Shown here: positions 8,627-15,392 of the stretch, in pieces
Position numbering within the stretch: position 1 is the stretch's first letter
Layout: every line of letters starts with the position of its first letter
DNA from: an uncultured Porphyromonadaceae bacterium
GTDB taxonomy: Bacteria; Bacteroidota; Bacteroidia; Bacteroidales; Muribaculaceae
Reading direction: 5' to 3'
NCBI GenBank assembly: GCA_900548975.1
Contig: URMS01000005.1
Span: forward strand, 70,079 to 134,078
DNA: 64,000 bases
Made by a program: the position numbers and the translations under genes
Notes under the pieces: generated by a model
Databases searched by the model: none
Seen by the model: only the letters and a program-made list of their open reading frames with translations
What the model was told of the DNA's origin: nothing

Positions 8627-9310
8627 ATGGTTGTAGATTCTATGAATGATTCAGAACTTATTGCTGAGGTTCTAAAGGATTGGTATGATAACGCCATCCA
8701 TTTTTACAGTAAAAAAATGAGTGCGAAAGCCTCTAAATACAGGAGGGCAGTAATGACATCTGACCGCAATAGACCTATATTCTTTGAAAAGATTGAGTAT
8801 ATCTCCCATCGCAATAATCGCTTTGTTGTAGTTCCTTACTCTATCAATCGTTCAGATTTTAAGAAAAGAGGGCTTGCTTTTATCAGTTATTCAACAGTCT
8901 TTTACAGAGGAAGCAACAAACTCTTGCAGATATCCCACGATGTTAGCAATCCGCATGAATATCATATCACTTTGTTCTGCCATCATTGCATTAAGAGATA
9001 CTGTGAGAGGTTCTTAAATTGCCCAATGAAGGTAAATGACAATCTTTATATTGAACTACTGAAGAGAAATTCGGTGTTGTTCTCTACCGAAGTGGCAACC
9101 CCAAATGCAGGAAAGGCATTGTACGCAGTTTCTGATGACGGTATATTCATTGGTAAAAAAGTCAACTCGCAAGGCATTCTAATTAAGACATATATATCCC
9201 GAGCAGAGTATTTTGAAAATCAAGAACAATTTGCCGACAGTGTATTAAGAAGAATAATAGAATATAAACAAGCAAATTATGTACTTGATTATACTGGATT
9301 GGCAGGGTAA
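8627..9310 (+). CDS. Hypothetical element protein
   Basis: 227 aa if started at ATG 8627 (MVVDSMNDSELIAEVLKDWY); a second possible start is ATG 8642. The frame extends upstream to 8444 but there overlaps the HTH gene in another phase, so it is unlikely to be coding there. The protein is basic and rich in Tyr, His and Ile, with a central segment HITLFCHHCIKRYCERFLNC that carries clustered His and Cys residues and could bind a metal. No family is recognised. It lies between the HTH regulator and the replication module, all in the same direction. Confidence 0.6.
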   Translation: MVVDSMNDSELIAEVLKDWYDNAIHFYSKKMSAKASKYRRAVMTSDRNRPIFFEKIEYISHRNNRFVVVPYSINRSDFKKRGLAFISYSTVFYRGSNKLLQISHDVSNPHEYHITLFCHHCIKRYCERFLNCPMKVNDNLYIELLKRNSVLFSTEVATPNAGKALYAVSDDGIFIGKKVNSQGILIKTYISRAEYFENQEQFADSVLRRIIEYKQANYVLDYTGLAG

Positions 9311-9560
9311 ACACTATGGTTGTCCCTGCGATATACTTTCAGTATCATAATGTTGTAGTTGTTATGATATAATCATCATAGCACCAAGGGGTTAAAGCAC
9401 CGTATTCCGCGTCTCAAAAATCCACCATTCCTATTATTAGTAAGGCGGCAACCAAGAGGCATACGAAAAAAATATTTTTTCAAAATTTTGAGAATTGCCT
9501 ATTATAGCTACTTAATTTTCTAAACTACAAGATATTTATATAATAAAACGATAAAGAGAT
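9311..9560 (+). other. Noncoding gap before the replication module; possible origin region
   Basis: 250 bp with no supported gene. It holds a hairpin TATCATAA / TTATGATA (9343-9350 / 9362-9369), then a mixed-composition stretch, then a very AT-rich tract (9466-9560). A hairpin plus an AT-rich tract just upstream of a primase-like gene would suit an element replication origin, but no iterons are seen. Confidence 0.25.
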
Positions 9561-9737
9561 ATGAATTATAAAAGACAATATCGCCAACTTGACGATGCGA
9601 CAAAACAGAAAATTAGTCAATCATTGAAGAACAGAAGTAAGAGTATGAGCCATAAGGAAAACATTAGTAATGGCATGAAAGAGTATTGGAAGGGCGTTCC
9701 TAACAAGCCTAATGACGGTGGGAATGAGAATGTTTAA
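9561..9737 (+). CDS. 58-aa NUMOD3-like small DNA-binding protein
   Basis: ATG 9561 to TAA 9735-9737 encodes 58 residues (MNYKRQYRQLDDATKQKISQ ... GGNENV). The middle resembles the NUMOD3 / nuclease-associated modular motif: KISQSLKNRSKSMSHKENIS followed by NGMKEYWKG. These short helical DNA-binding modules are usually found in GIY-YIG and HNH homing endonucleases; here the motif stands alone. Codons look like those of the neighbours, and the gene ends about 15 bp before the primase-like gene, suggesting co-transcription. It may act with the primase at an origin, which is inference. Confidence 0.6.
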   Translation: MNYKRQYRQLDDATKQKISQSLKNRSKSMSHKENISNGMKEYWKGVPNKPNDGGNENV

Positions 9738-9751
9738 CTAATTGTAATGTG

Positions 9752-11185
9752 ATGGAAAGAAGATATAACATAAGCGTTTCATTAGAGGGATATACCGATA
9801 AGAACAGTATTAAGTGGCAGACAGTAAAATATAAGCAGTGGTCTCTTACGATTGATGAACTAACCAGATTGATTAAGTATGGATATTGCTTTTGCCATTG
9901 CTTCCATACTCGTTCTAATGCGTTTGGATTGAATGAGAAAACAGACACCAATTTCAGAGAGGCAAATATGGTGTTTGTTGATATTGATGACAGCATCATA
10001 TCAATGAGTGATTTTATAACTAAATTATCATACAAACCCACAATCGCTTATACCACTCCAAACAACCATAGCGAGAAGTCAAATTACCTTTACCGATTCA
10101 GATTATGTTATATCGTTGAGAGTCCAATTAAAGACATTAACACATACAAAGGAGTGTATGAGGGTATAATGCATCACATCTCAAAGGATATTGAGGGTTT
10201 TGTATGTAAGGACAACTGCGGCCGTAGCCCCTCACAGCAATTCAGTGGTAATGGCAGTGGGAATTGCGAAGTGTATGTTTCCAATGTCATTTATAATAGT
10301 CAGGAGCTTGCTATATCAGTCATTGTGGGCACAAAACAAGCAAAATGCAACAAACTGCGCAATGCTGAGATTGTTGCAACTGACAACCAAATGTTGAGGG
10401 ATTTAAGGGATATGAAGCCATTAGATTTTATCGCTAAGTATCGCAATACTTATTCATTATATGAAAGCACACCATTGGAGTATCATGATGGTTATGCAAT
10501 TCTTCCCAAAGATTACACCATGATAAAGAGAGCATGGTATTGGGATAACTTTATCAAGAAGGATGGAACTGTAAATTACTTCAGCAAGCCCAAACGGCTG
10601 AGAGATGGGGATAAACGCAAAAAGAAACTTTATACCTCTGCATTGATACGCAAACAGATACTACCATCTGTATCGTTTGAGCATCTTCTTCTCAATTTAG
10701 TGTGGGATCGGGAACAGTATTATGACAATTCAGACAATGAACTAAATAACAACAGACTGATTGATATTTGCAGAAGGGTTATAGCCACTCCATTAGAAGA
10801 AATCAAACTGAAAAGGTATCGCCCTAAAGATTACGAAGTAGATAAAGAGTATTGTAGAGAACATGGCATAACGCCCAACGAAATGAAGAATAGAGTGAGA
10901 AAACATCTTAAAGACATGGAGATAGGTGAATCTTATGATTGCTCCATGTCAGTAGCGGAAAATTTGATTATGTTGAAAAAATTGGGAGTAAAAGTTGGTA
11001 AGAGTAGGCTCTATGAGTGGTGCAGAGAAAATGGGATTGAAACTAACCCCAAACGGACACAACACGCAGAGCAAAATACTGATTACGTGGATTTAAAAGT
11101 ATGTACCGCGCAATACTATGTTTGCAGTTCAATAGAGCAGAAGAAAGTATTAAAAGAAAAAATTTACTCGTTTTCAGCAGCTTGA
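9752..11185 (+). CDS. Primase-like (AEP/PrimPol-type) replication protein of the element
   Basis: About 477 aa from ATG 9752; a GTG one codon earlier is possible. Around residues 72-82 is MVFVDIDDS, a hydrophobic strand ending in Asp-x-Asp as in the archaeo-eukaryotic primase catalytic site. Then come YRFRLCYIVESPI (about 115-127), a strand pattern typical of plasmid-type PrimPol/RepB proteins, and RSPSQQFSGNGSG. The C-terminus (about 370-460) is helical with a predicted HTH (KLGVKVGKSRLYEWCRENGI), suited to origin binding. It should start replication of the excised circle. The family call is by motif only; a divergent replication initiator is the alternative. Its 3' end overlaps the convergent gene by 22 bp. 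Confidence 0.55.
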   Translation: MERRYNISVSLEGYTDKNSIKWQTVKYKQWSLTIDELTRLIKYGYCFCHCFHTRSNAFGLNEKTDTNFREANMVFVDIDDSIISMSDFITKLSYKPTIAYTTPNNHSEKSNYLYRFRLCYIVESPIKDINTYKGVYEGIMHHISKDIEGFVCKDNCGRSPSQQFSGNGSGNCEVYVSNVIYNSQELAISVIVGTKQAKCNKLRNAEIVATDNQMLRDLRDMKPLDFIAKYRNTYSLYESTPLEYHDGYAILPKDYTMIKRAWYWDNFIKKDGTVNYFSKPKRLRDGDKRKKKLYTSALIRKQILPSVSFEHLLLNLVWDREQYYDNSDNELNNNRLIDICRRVIATPLEEIKLKRYRPKDYEVDKEYCREHGITPNEMKNRVRKHLKDMEIGESYDCSMSVAENLIMLKKLGVKVGKSRLYEWCRENGIETNPKRTQHAEQNTDYVDLKVCTAQYYVCSSIEQKKVLKEKIYSFSAA

Positions 11186-11427
11186 CTATCTTGTTTCTTA
11201 CGGCCTCTATTGCCTGACTTTTGAAGAAGCACACCCTTTCTAATGATGCATTTTGAATTTGAATATGGCTTATCAGCAGATAGGCCATAATTTCTTAATG
11301 CCCCATACCCAATACCCAACTCTTGAGGGGTATAGTATTCAAATAGATTGGCGATAGAACCATAGTAATGATGTTCACCATTGCTTAATTCAAGATGTAT
11401 TACAGTTCGTTCTTTTTCAGTTGCCAT
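11164..11427 (-). CDS. Hypothetical 87-aa basic protein
   Basis: Begins MATEKERTVIHLELSNGEHH and ends in a charged tail (SGNRGRKKQDSQAAENE). The middle (GSIANLFEYYTPQELGIGYG) suggests a small DNA-binding or accessory fold of the type found in Bacteroidota mobile elements. It has its own near-perfect promoter (11447-11477) and is the only leftward gene inside the element. It converges on the primase-like gene and overlaps its 3' end. Function unknown; a control role toward the primase is possible through the antisense overlap. Confidence 0.6.
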   Translation of the reverse strand: MATEKERTVIHLELSNGEHHYYGSIANLFEYYTPQELGIGYGALRNYGLSADKPYSNSKCIIRKGVLLQKSGNRGRKKQDSQAAENE

Positions 11428-11446
11428 GATTTATTTAATTAAAGCG

Positions 11447-11477
11447 CAAAGATAACCACAAAATTACACATACCAAA
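11447..11477 (-). promoter_or_regulatory. Promoter of the 87-aa gene
   Basis: On minus, TTTG (11474-11477) and TATCTTTG (11447-11454) are separated by 19 bp. The promoter diverges from the one at 11516-11546, with a conserved 27-bp motif between them. Confidence 0.8.
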
Positions 11478-11480
11478 TAA

Positions 11481-11507
11481 ATGTCATCAATTTAAGATTC
11501 TTTAGCT
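11481..11507 (+). promoter_or_regulatory. Duplicated upstream motif, copy 1
   Basis: ATGTCAT, two variable bases, A, then TTTAAGATTCTTTAGCT. The copy at 11995-12021 agrees at 25 of 27 positions. Each copy ends 7-8 bp before a -33 box, so it is a good candidate for an operator or activator site shared by element genes. Confidence 0.6.
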
Positions 11508-11515
11508 CGCAAAAG

Positions 11516-11546
11516 TTGCATGTATTTAATTATTGTCATATCTTTG
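11516..11546 (+). promoter_or_regulatory. Promoter of the DUF2693-like gene
   Basis: TTG at 11516-11518 and TATCTTTG at 11539-11546 are 20 bp apart. Confidence 0.7.
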
Positions 11547-11585
11547 CATTGTCAAACAGAAACAATAATATAACACCACAACAAT

Positions 11586-11927
11586 ATGAATGCTCTTACA
11601 ATCAGCACCAACAACATCGTGAACAACATCGCAAAGGTACTCACAAAATCAGAGTGCATTGATACACCAACAGCAATCAGCAAGGGACTGATACTTGAAA
11701 CTCTTAAAAAGCGTATGATGCGTGGAGAGGTGGTAAGGTTCTGTTATCAGAAACTCAATGGCGAAATCAGAACAGCAGTTGGGACACTCCAAACACAAGC
11801 AGTAGAAGCAAATATAGCAGGCACTGGCATTCCCAAAAGATTCTATGGAATGTTTGCCTATATTGACCTTGAGAAAATGGCGTGGAGAGGTTTTAAGGAA
11901 GAAAGGATAATTGGTATTGTGGATTGA
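11586..11927 (+). CDS. DUF2693 / SH3 beta-barrel-fold small protein
   Basis: 113 aa. Residues 45-110 match the DUF2693 pattern seen in many Bacteroidota mobile elements: VVRFCYQKLNGEIRTAVGTL then FYGMFAYIDLEKMAWRGFKEERI, a strand-rich small barrel in which a basic N-terminal segment precedes a Gly-Glu-x-Arg turn. The biochemical role is unknown. It is transcribed alone: its own promoter, the 27-bp motif upstream and a terminator at 11951. Confidence 0.75.
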   Translation: MNALTISTNNIVNNIAKVLTKSECIDTPTAISKGLILETLKKRMMRGEVVRFCYQKLNGEIRTAVGTLQTQAVEANIAGTGIPKRFYGMFAYIDLEKMAWRGFKEERIIGIVD

Positions 11928-11950
11928 GAGAAACTAAGAAGCACATAGCG

Positions 11951-11974
11951 GGAGGTCATATCGGCCTCCTTTTC
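11951..11974 (+). terminator. Terminator of the DUF2693-like gene
   Basis: A 7-bp stem (GGAGGTC / GGCCTCC, one G-U) with a 7-nt loop is followed by TTTT. Confidence 0.7.
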
Positions 11975-11994
11975 ATATTACACAATTTCAAAAT

Positions 11995-12021
11995 ATGTCA
12001 TATATTTAAGATTCTTTAGCT
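11995..12021 (+). promoter_or_regulatory. Duplicated upstream motif, copy 2
   Basis: Same motif as at 11481-11507 (25/27 identical, including all of TTTAAGATTCTTTAGCT). It ends 7 bp before the -33 box at 12029. Confidence 0.6.
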
Positions 12022-12028
12022 ATGAAAA

Positions 12029-12060
12029 TTTGTTGCATTTATTGAATATATGTAACTTTG
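12029..12060 (+). promoter_or_regulatory. Promoter of the 107-aa gene
   Basis: TTTG at 12029-12032 and TAACTTTG at 12053-12060 are 20 bp apart. This rules out the in-frame ATG at 12030 and supports ATG 12084. Confidence 0.7.
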
Positions 12061-12083
12061 TAGTGCAATTAAAACTCAATGAT

Positions 12084-12407
12084 ATGACAACGACAAACGA
12101 CATAATAAGCAACGCACTTTCAATCCTCAAAGGACATGACTTCTATTGGATGATGGATGATTACGCTTACACAAATGGCACAATGAAAAGTGCAGAGGCT
12201 AATATGCGTTATTTCGTTAAAACTATCAAGGAGCTTCCCACAGACCTCTACGAGTTAATGAGATCATTGTGGATGGCAGAATACAACTACTGTGGTTGTT
12301 TTCGCCCAGGGTGGACTTCTGAAGAAGCACCCAAATACAAAGAGGAAATTGAAAGACTGAGGGCTGAAGTGGAAAACTATATAACACCAATGCCTATGGT
12401 TGCTTAA
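12084..12407 (+). CDS. Hypothetical 107-aa element protein
   Basis: Starts MTTTNDIISNALSILKGHDF from ATG 12084. It is mainly helical, rich in Tyr, Trp and Met in the middle (YWMMDDYAYTNG, LWMAEYNYCGC), with an acidic C-terminal helix. No family is recognised with confidence, but small proteins of this composition are frequent in Bacteroidota conjugative and integrative elements. It shares the 27-bp upstream motif with the DUF2693-like gene and is probably co-regulated with it. Confidence 0.6.
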   Translation: MTTTNDIISNALSILKGHDFYWMMDDYAYTNGTMKSAEANMRYFVKTIKELPTDLYELMRSLWMAEYNYCGCFRPGWTSEEAPKYKEEIERLRAEVENYITPMPMVA

Positions 12408-12412
12408 TCAGA

Positions 12413-12469
12413 TTCCATTTCAGATGTATATAGCTTTCTTCTTTTTTTTTATATTATTCTGAAATGGAA
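12413..12469. repeat. 12-bp perfect inverted repeat after the 107-aa gene
   Basis: TTCCATTTCAGA (12413-12424) and TCTGAAATGGAA (12458-12469) flank a T-rich 33-nt loop. It could end transcription or serve as a recombinase or regulator site before the second recombinase gene. Confidence 0.5.
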
Positions 12470-12566
12470 CATTCACTAATTCATAGAACTGAATATAATC
12501 TCAAAATCAGATACTTGATATAAACGTGACAATAATATCAATCACTAACATTAAAAATCTACGAAA

Positions 12567-13154
12567 ATGAGCGTCAGAAACAGTCATACGACAGCAGATT
12601 ACCTTGATTGGAATACCATGCTCAACCTCATCAGAAAACTGTACAGAGATGGAGATTACAGAATGTCTTTATTCATTGGTGCAGGTTGTTTCTTTGGTTT
12701 GCGTGTGAGTGATTTGAGAAAACTCACATGGGGTATGTTGTTGCAGGATGATAAGTTTGTTGTCAATGAACAGAAAACGAGTAAGAGGCGTGTTGTTAAA
12801 ATCAACTCAGATTTTCAGAAGCATATCAAACAGTGTTATGAGGCACTGAATATTCAAGATATGGATGAGGCTTGTTTCCTATCTCGCAAAAATGCAGTGA
12901 TGACTACACAGCGTATCAATGTCAGATTAAAAGAGATTAAGAGGCGTTATAATGTGAAGATTGACAATTTCTCTTGCCACAGTCTGCGCAAGGCTTTTGG
13001 CCGTAAAGTTTTTGAATCGTCAGGAGAAAACGCACAGATGGCACTTGTAAAACTCTCAGAACTATTCAACCATTCAAGCGTGGCAATTACTAAAATCTAT
13101 CTTGGATTACGAGAAAAAGAGTTGCTTGAGACCTATGATCTGTTAGATTTTTAA
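12567..13154 (+). CDS. Short tyrosine recombinase, catalytic domain only
   Basis: 195 aa. All catalytic residues are visible: Arg46 (GLRVSDL), Lys73 (TSKRRV), His138-x-x-Arg141 (CHSLRKAF), His169 (FNHSS) and Tyr178 (KIYLGL). The arm-binding and core-binding domains found in the 436-aa integrase are absent. Stand-alone catalytic-domain recombinases of this kind occur in Bacteroidota elements; the partner that supplies DNA recognition is unknown. It could resolve dimers, invert DNA or modulate the main integrase. There is about 160 bp of AT-rich DNA upstream and a structured RNA candidate just downstream. Confidence 0.88.
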   Translation: MSVRNSHTTADYLDWNTMLNLIRKLYRDGDYRMSLFIGAGCFFGLRVSDLRKLTWGMLLQDDKFVVNEQKTSKRRVVKINSDFQKHIKQCYEALNIQDMDEACFLSRKNAVMTTQRINVRLKEIKRRYNVKIDNFSCHSLRKAFGRKVFESSGENAQMALVKLSELFNHSSVAITKIYLGLREKELLETYDLLDF

Positions 13155-13208
13155 GTAGCAGCTATTAAATAATCGCCACAATAAGAGCGTATTTCCAAAG
13201 AAAATTGC

Positions 13209-13216
13209 TATCTTTG
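13209..13216 (+). promoter_or_regulatory. -7 box of the candidate structured RNA
   Basis: TATCTTTG, a perfect -7 element, lies 4 bp before the first hairpin. No good -33 box is visible. Confidence 0.5.
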
Positions 13217-13220
13217 CATC

Positions 13221-13460
13221 GTGATTCCCAAAGGAGTCACGGACATATTGAAGAAGCGTTTTCGCATCATCTATCGGTTAAAGCCTAGGAAACTATAACC
13301 AATGAGATAAGGATGATGATGGAAGTACGCTCCTTTTGGCTTGCATTTCATAACAAATGAGATACGGTCAAAGTGGAGTTTGCTACCCTTATCAGTATCT
13401 CATACCCTTCCTAGGCGGTAAACCGATTGATAAGTGGAAAGTGGCTCCACTTCTTTTATG
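13221..13460 (+). ncRNA. Candidate structured noncoding RNA, about 240 nt
   Basis: There is no open frame of note between the second recombinase and the zinc-ribbon gene. The segment starts with a hairpin GTGATTCC / GGAGTCAC (13221-13240). A long-range stem encloses the middle: ATCGGTT (13273-13279) pairs AACCGAT (13421-13427), and GCCTAGGAA (13283-13291) pairs TTCCTAGGC (13408-13416). Inside is a 9-bp hairpin ATGAGATAC / GTATCTCAT (13357-13365 / 13395-13403). GATAAGG (13305-13311) could alternatively pair CCTTATC (13387-13393). It ends with a terminator hairpin AAGTGGA / TCCACTT (13434-13454) and CTTTTA. The arrangement is that of an independently transcribed RNA or a long attenuated leader. 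No known family is recognised. Confidence 0.55.
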
Positions 13461-13521
13461 TGTTTACCAATCATTCACTATCAAAAGCATCGCAGAGCCA
13501 TAGATGCAGAGGTACAAGCTT

Positions 13522-14349
13522 ATGGCATTAATAAATTGTCCAGAGTGTGGACATCAGATGTCTGACACTGCAGAAAAATGCCCCAACTGTGGGTATAGAA
13601 TAAATGTATCACACTCTCATCCCCCTAAATACATCTTTGCGATTATATTGTTAGTGGGTATAGTGATTTTGTCATTTGCCATTGGGTTGATCATGAATTT
13701 TAGTCTGGATACAATCTGTTATGGCGATGATGATTTTATTATTGGTCTAAGTGTTTTCATAATTACTGTGATTGCGTTATTGGCTGGTGGCTGGTTCTTT
13801 AAGAAACGTAACAGATTTGCATTGACTTCAGCAATTGTTGTATCAATTGTTTTTACAGTAGGATTGTTGATTATGATTCTTTCGTTAGGTATGGAGAGTA
13901 AAGGTCAGCGATATTTAAGAAGAAATGGCGAATACGTGGGGAACCGAACTGAAAATGCTATTCCTAACAAGAATAATGCTACGACAACTAACTCAGATGT
14001 TCAATTAGGAAATGGTGTAGCGAATGAAGAATCAGCGCCTGTTGGCACTTATCAAGTAACTGATAAAGCTGGCAATAAATGGCTTATTAGTGTCAATGAG
14101 GATGAAACAATCGTCATTGAAGGAACCGATAATAGTGCCTATTATGGCTCATGGCATCTTTATAAGGGTAAAATTGAAACATCCTTTACTTCTGACGGTT
14201 ACATTTACCCACCGTTAATCTTCCCAAATTCTGAATCAACAGATGGAATGTATCTTGTAATTGACTTAAAAGAAGATTACATCTATGCATCCAATTCTGC
14301 GAAATCCAAAAATCCAAGAAAAAGACTTCCGATTTCTAAGGTCAAATAA
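13522..14349 (+). CDS. Zinc-ribbon membrane protein
   Basis: 275 aa from ATG 13522 (MALINCPECG); the frame opens six codons earlier. The N-terminus is a double-CxxC zinc ribbon (CPECG ... CPNCG). Three hydrophobic helices follow at about residues 40-63, 72-95 and 98-124. The C-terminal part (about 155-275) is soluble, with a beta-rich module (VGTYQVTDKAGNKWLISVNE ... AYYGSWHLYKGKIETSFT). Zinc-ribbon/TM proteins of this build are common cargo of Bacteroidota elements but have no assigned role. It begins the cargo block of the element and is followed by the Sel1 lipoprotein gene. Confidence 0.7.
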   Translation: MALINCPECGHQMSDTAEKCPNCGYRINVSHSHPPKYIFAIILLVGIVILSFAIGLIMNFSLDTICYGDDDFIIGLSVFIITVIALLAGGWFFKKRNRFALTSAIVVSIVFTVGLLIMILSLGMESKGQRYLRRNGEYVGNRTENAIPNKNNATTTNSDVQLGNGVANEESAPVGTYQVTDKAGNKWLISVNEDETIVIEGTDNSAYYGSWHLYKGKIETSFTSDGYIYPPLIFPNSESTDGMYLVIDLKEDYIYASNSAKSKNPRKRLPISKVK

Positions 14350-14356
14350 AACTATA

Positions 14357-14411
14357 ATGGTGTGTGGTTCAGGCAAACGATGTTTGCCGAAATCACGCAC
14401 CTTAACACCAT
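14357..14411 (+). other. Nested hairpin between the zinc-ribbon and Sel1 genes
   Basis: Outer arms ATGGTGT / ACACCAT (14357-14363 / 14405-14411) enclose a 7-bp hairpin GGCAAAC-GAT-GTTTGCC (14372-14388). There is no T-run, so it is an RNA processing or attenuation element more than a simple terminator. Confidence 0.45.
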
Positions 14412-14418
14412 AAGAGAA

Positions 14419-15186
14419 ATGAGGAAATATATCAATTTTTTGCTTTGTCTTTGTCTAGTTCTCGTTACTGCTTGCAACTCAAAGCATACAAATAACTCAA
14501 CCAAAACAGAAAACTCCACAGATGCCACAGAACTTTATAAAAAAGGCGTTGAAGCCCTTGGCAAGCAAGATTACGAACAAGCAATGATACTATTCATAAA
14601 AGCTTCTGATATGGGAAATGCGGAGGCTATGAACGATTTGGGCGTAATGTACTCAGAGGGTATTGGAGTAACACAAGATTATCTTAAAGCGTTTGAATGG
14701 TATAACAAAGCTGCTCAATTAGGTTTACCAGTTGCACAAGCAAGCCTAGGCATTTGCTATCAGTTTGGAGAAGGAACAGATATAGACTTACAGAAGGCTA
14801 TTGAATGGTATAATAAAAGTGCTGAACAAGGAGATGCAAGGGCGCAGTATAATCTTGGTAATTGCTACTTCTTTGGTGACGGTGTTGTTAAGGATTACAA
14901 GACTGCAAACAAATGGTATCTGAAATCAGCAGAACAAGGATATGCAATGGCGCAATACTGTATTGGAATGTCTTATTACTTTGGAGATGGAATCAATCAA
15001 GATTATAAAGAAGCTGTAAAATGGTTTAATCTTTCGGCAGAACAAGGATATGACAAAGCACAATATAGCTTAGGACTATGCTATTCCAAAGGTAGAGGCG
15101 TAAAGCAAGATACCAATATGGCATTGAAATATTATACTCTTGCGGCTAAACAAGGAAATGAAAAAGCCATTAAAGCATTAGAATGA
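14419..15186 (+). CDS. Sel1-repeat lipoprotein
   Basis: 255 aa from ATG 14419 (MRKYINFLLCLCLVLVTACN); upstream in-frame codons lie in the hairpin region and do not encode a signal. The lipobox is LVTAC. About five Sel1-like repeats follow, each about 36 residues with the A-x-x-x-L-G-x-x-Y-x-x-G-x-G-V pattern (for example AMNDLGVMYSEGIGV). Sel1 repeats form a helical solenoid that binds proteins; several are adaptor proteins in secretion or stress pathways. Membrane anchoring in the periplasm is expected. The stop codon overlaps a perfect 13-bp inverted repeat. Confidence 0.85.
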   Translation: MRKYINFLLCLCLVLVTACNSKHTNNSTKTENSTDATELYKKGVEALGKQDYEQAMILFIKASDMGNAEAMNDLGVMYSEGIGVTQDYLKAFEWYNKAAQLGLPVAQASLGICYQFGEGTDIDLQKAIEWYNKSAEQGDARAQYNLGNCYFFGDGVVKDYKTANKWYLKSAEQGYAMAQYCIGMSYYFGDGINQDYKEAVKWFNLSAEQGYDKAQYSLGLCYSKGRGVKQDTNMALKYYTLAAKQGNEKAIKALE

Positions 15187-15221
15187 CAATATTCACAAAA
15201 AGACATAAGTGAATATTGTCA
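15184..15221. terminator. 13-bp perfect hairpin overlapping the Sel1 stop codon
   Basis: TGACAATATTCAC (15184-15196) pairs GTGAATATTGTCA (15209-15221) with a 12-nt loop. The TGA stop is the first three bases. There is no T-run on plus; as a symmetric stem it could act as a weak terminator or an mRNA 3' end guard. Confidence 0.5.
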
Positions 15222-15365
15222 TATCAGCGTAATCCACTGAAATATCGCAATATATCTCATATTTGAAGGTCGTTGAGGTCAGAAATGACTTTTACGACTT
15301 TCATTTTTATATATGTTTGCTCGTTTTTGAATGTTCAGATTGTGATTTGATTATCATAATTTCAT

Positions 15366-15373
15366 TAACTTTG
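15366..15373 (+). promoter_or_regulatory. -7 box for the HTH-NADAR operon
   Basis: TAACTTTG, with a TTTG 16 bp upstream (15346-15349), somewhat short of the usual spacing. Transcription from here would give a short leader before ATG 15393. Confidence 0.5.
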
Positions 15374-15392
15374 CAGTGTAAAAATCACAACA

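Noticed and set aside
13221..13460. Retron or group II intron RNA
   Set aside because: No reverse transcriptase gene is present in the element.
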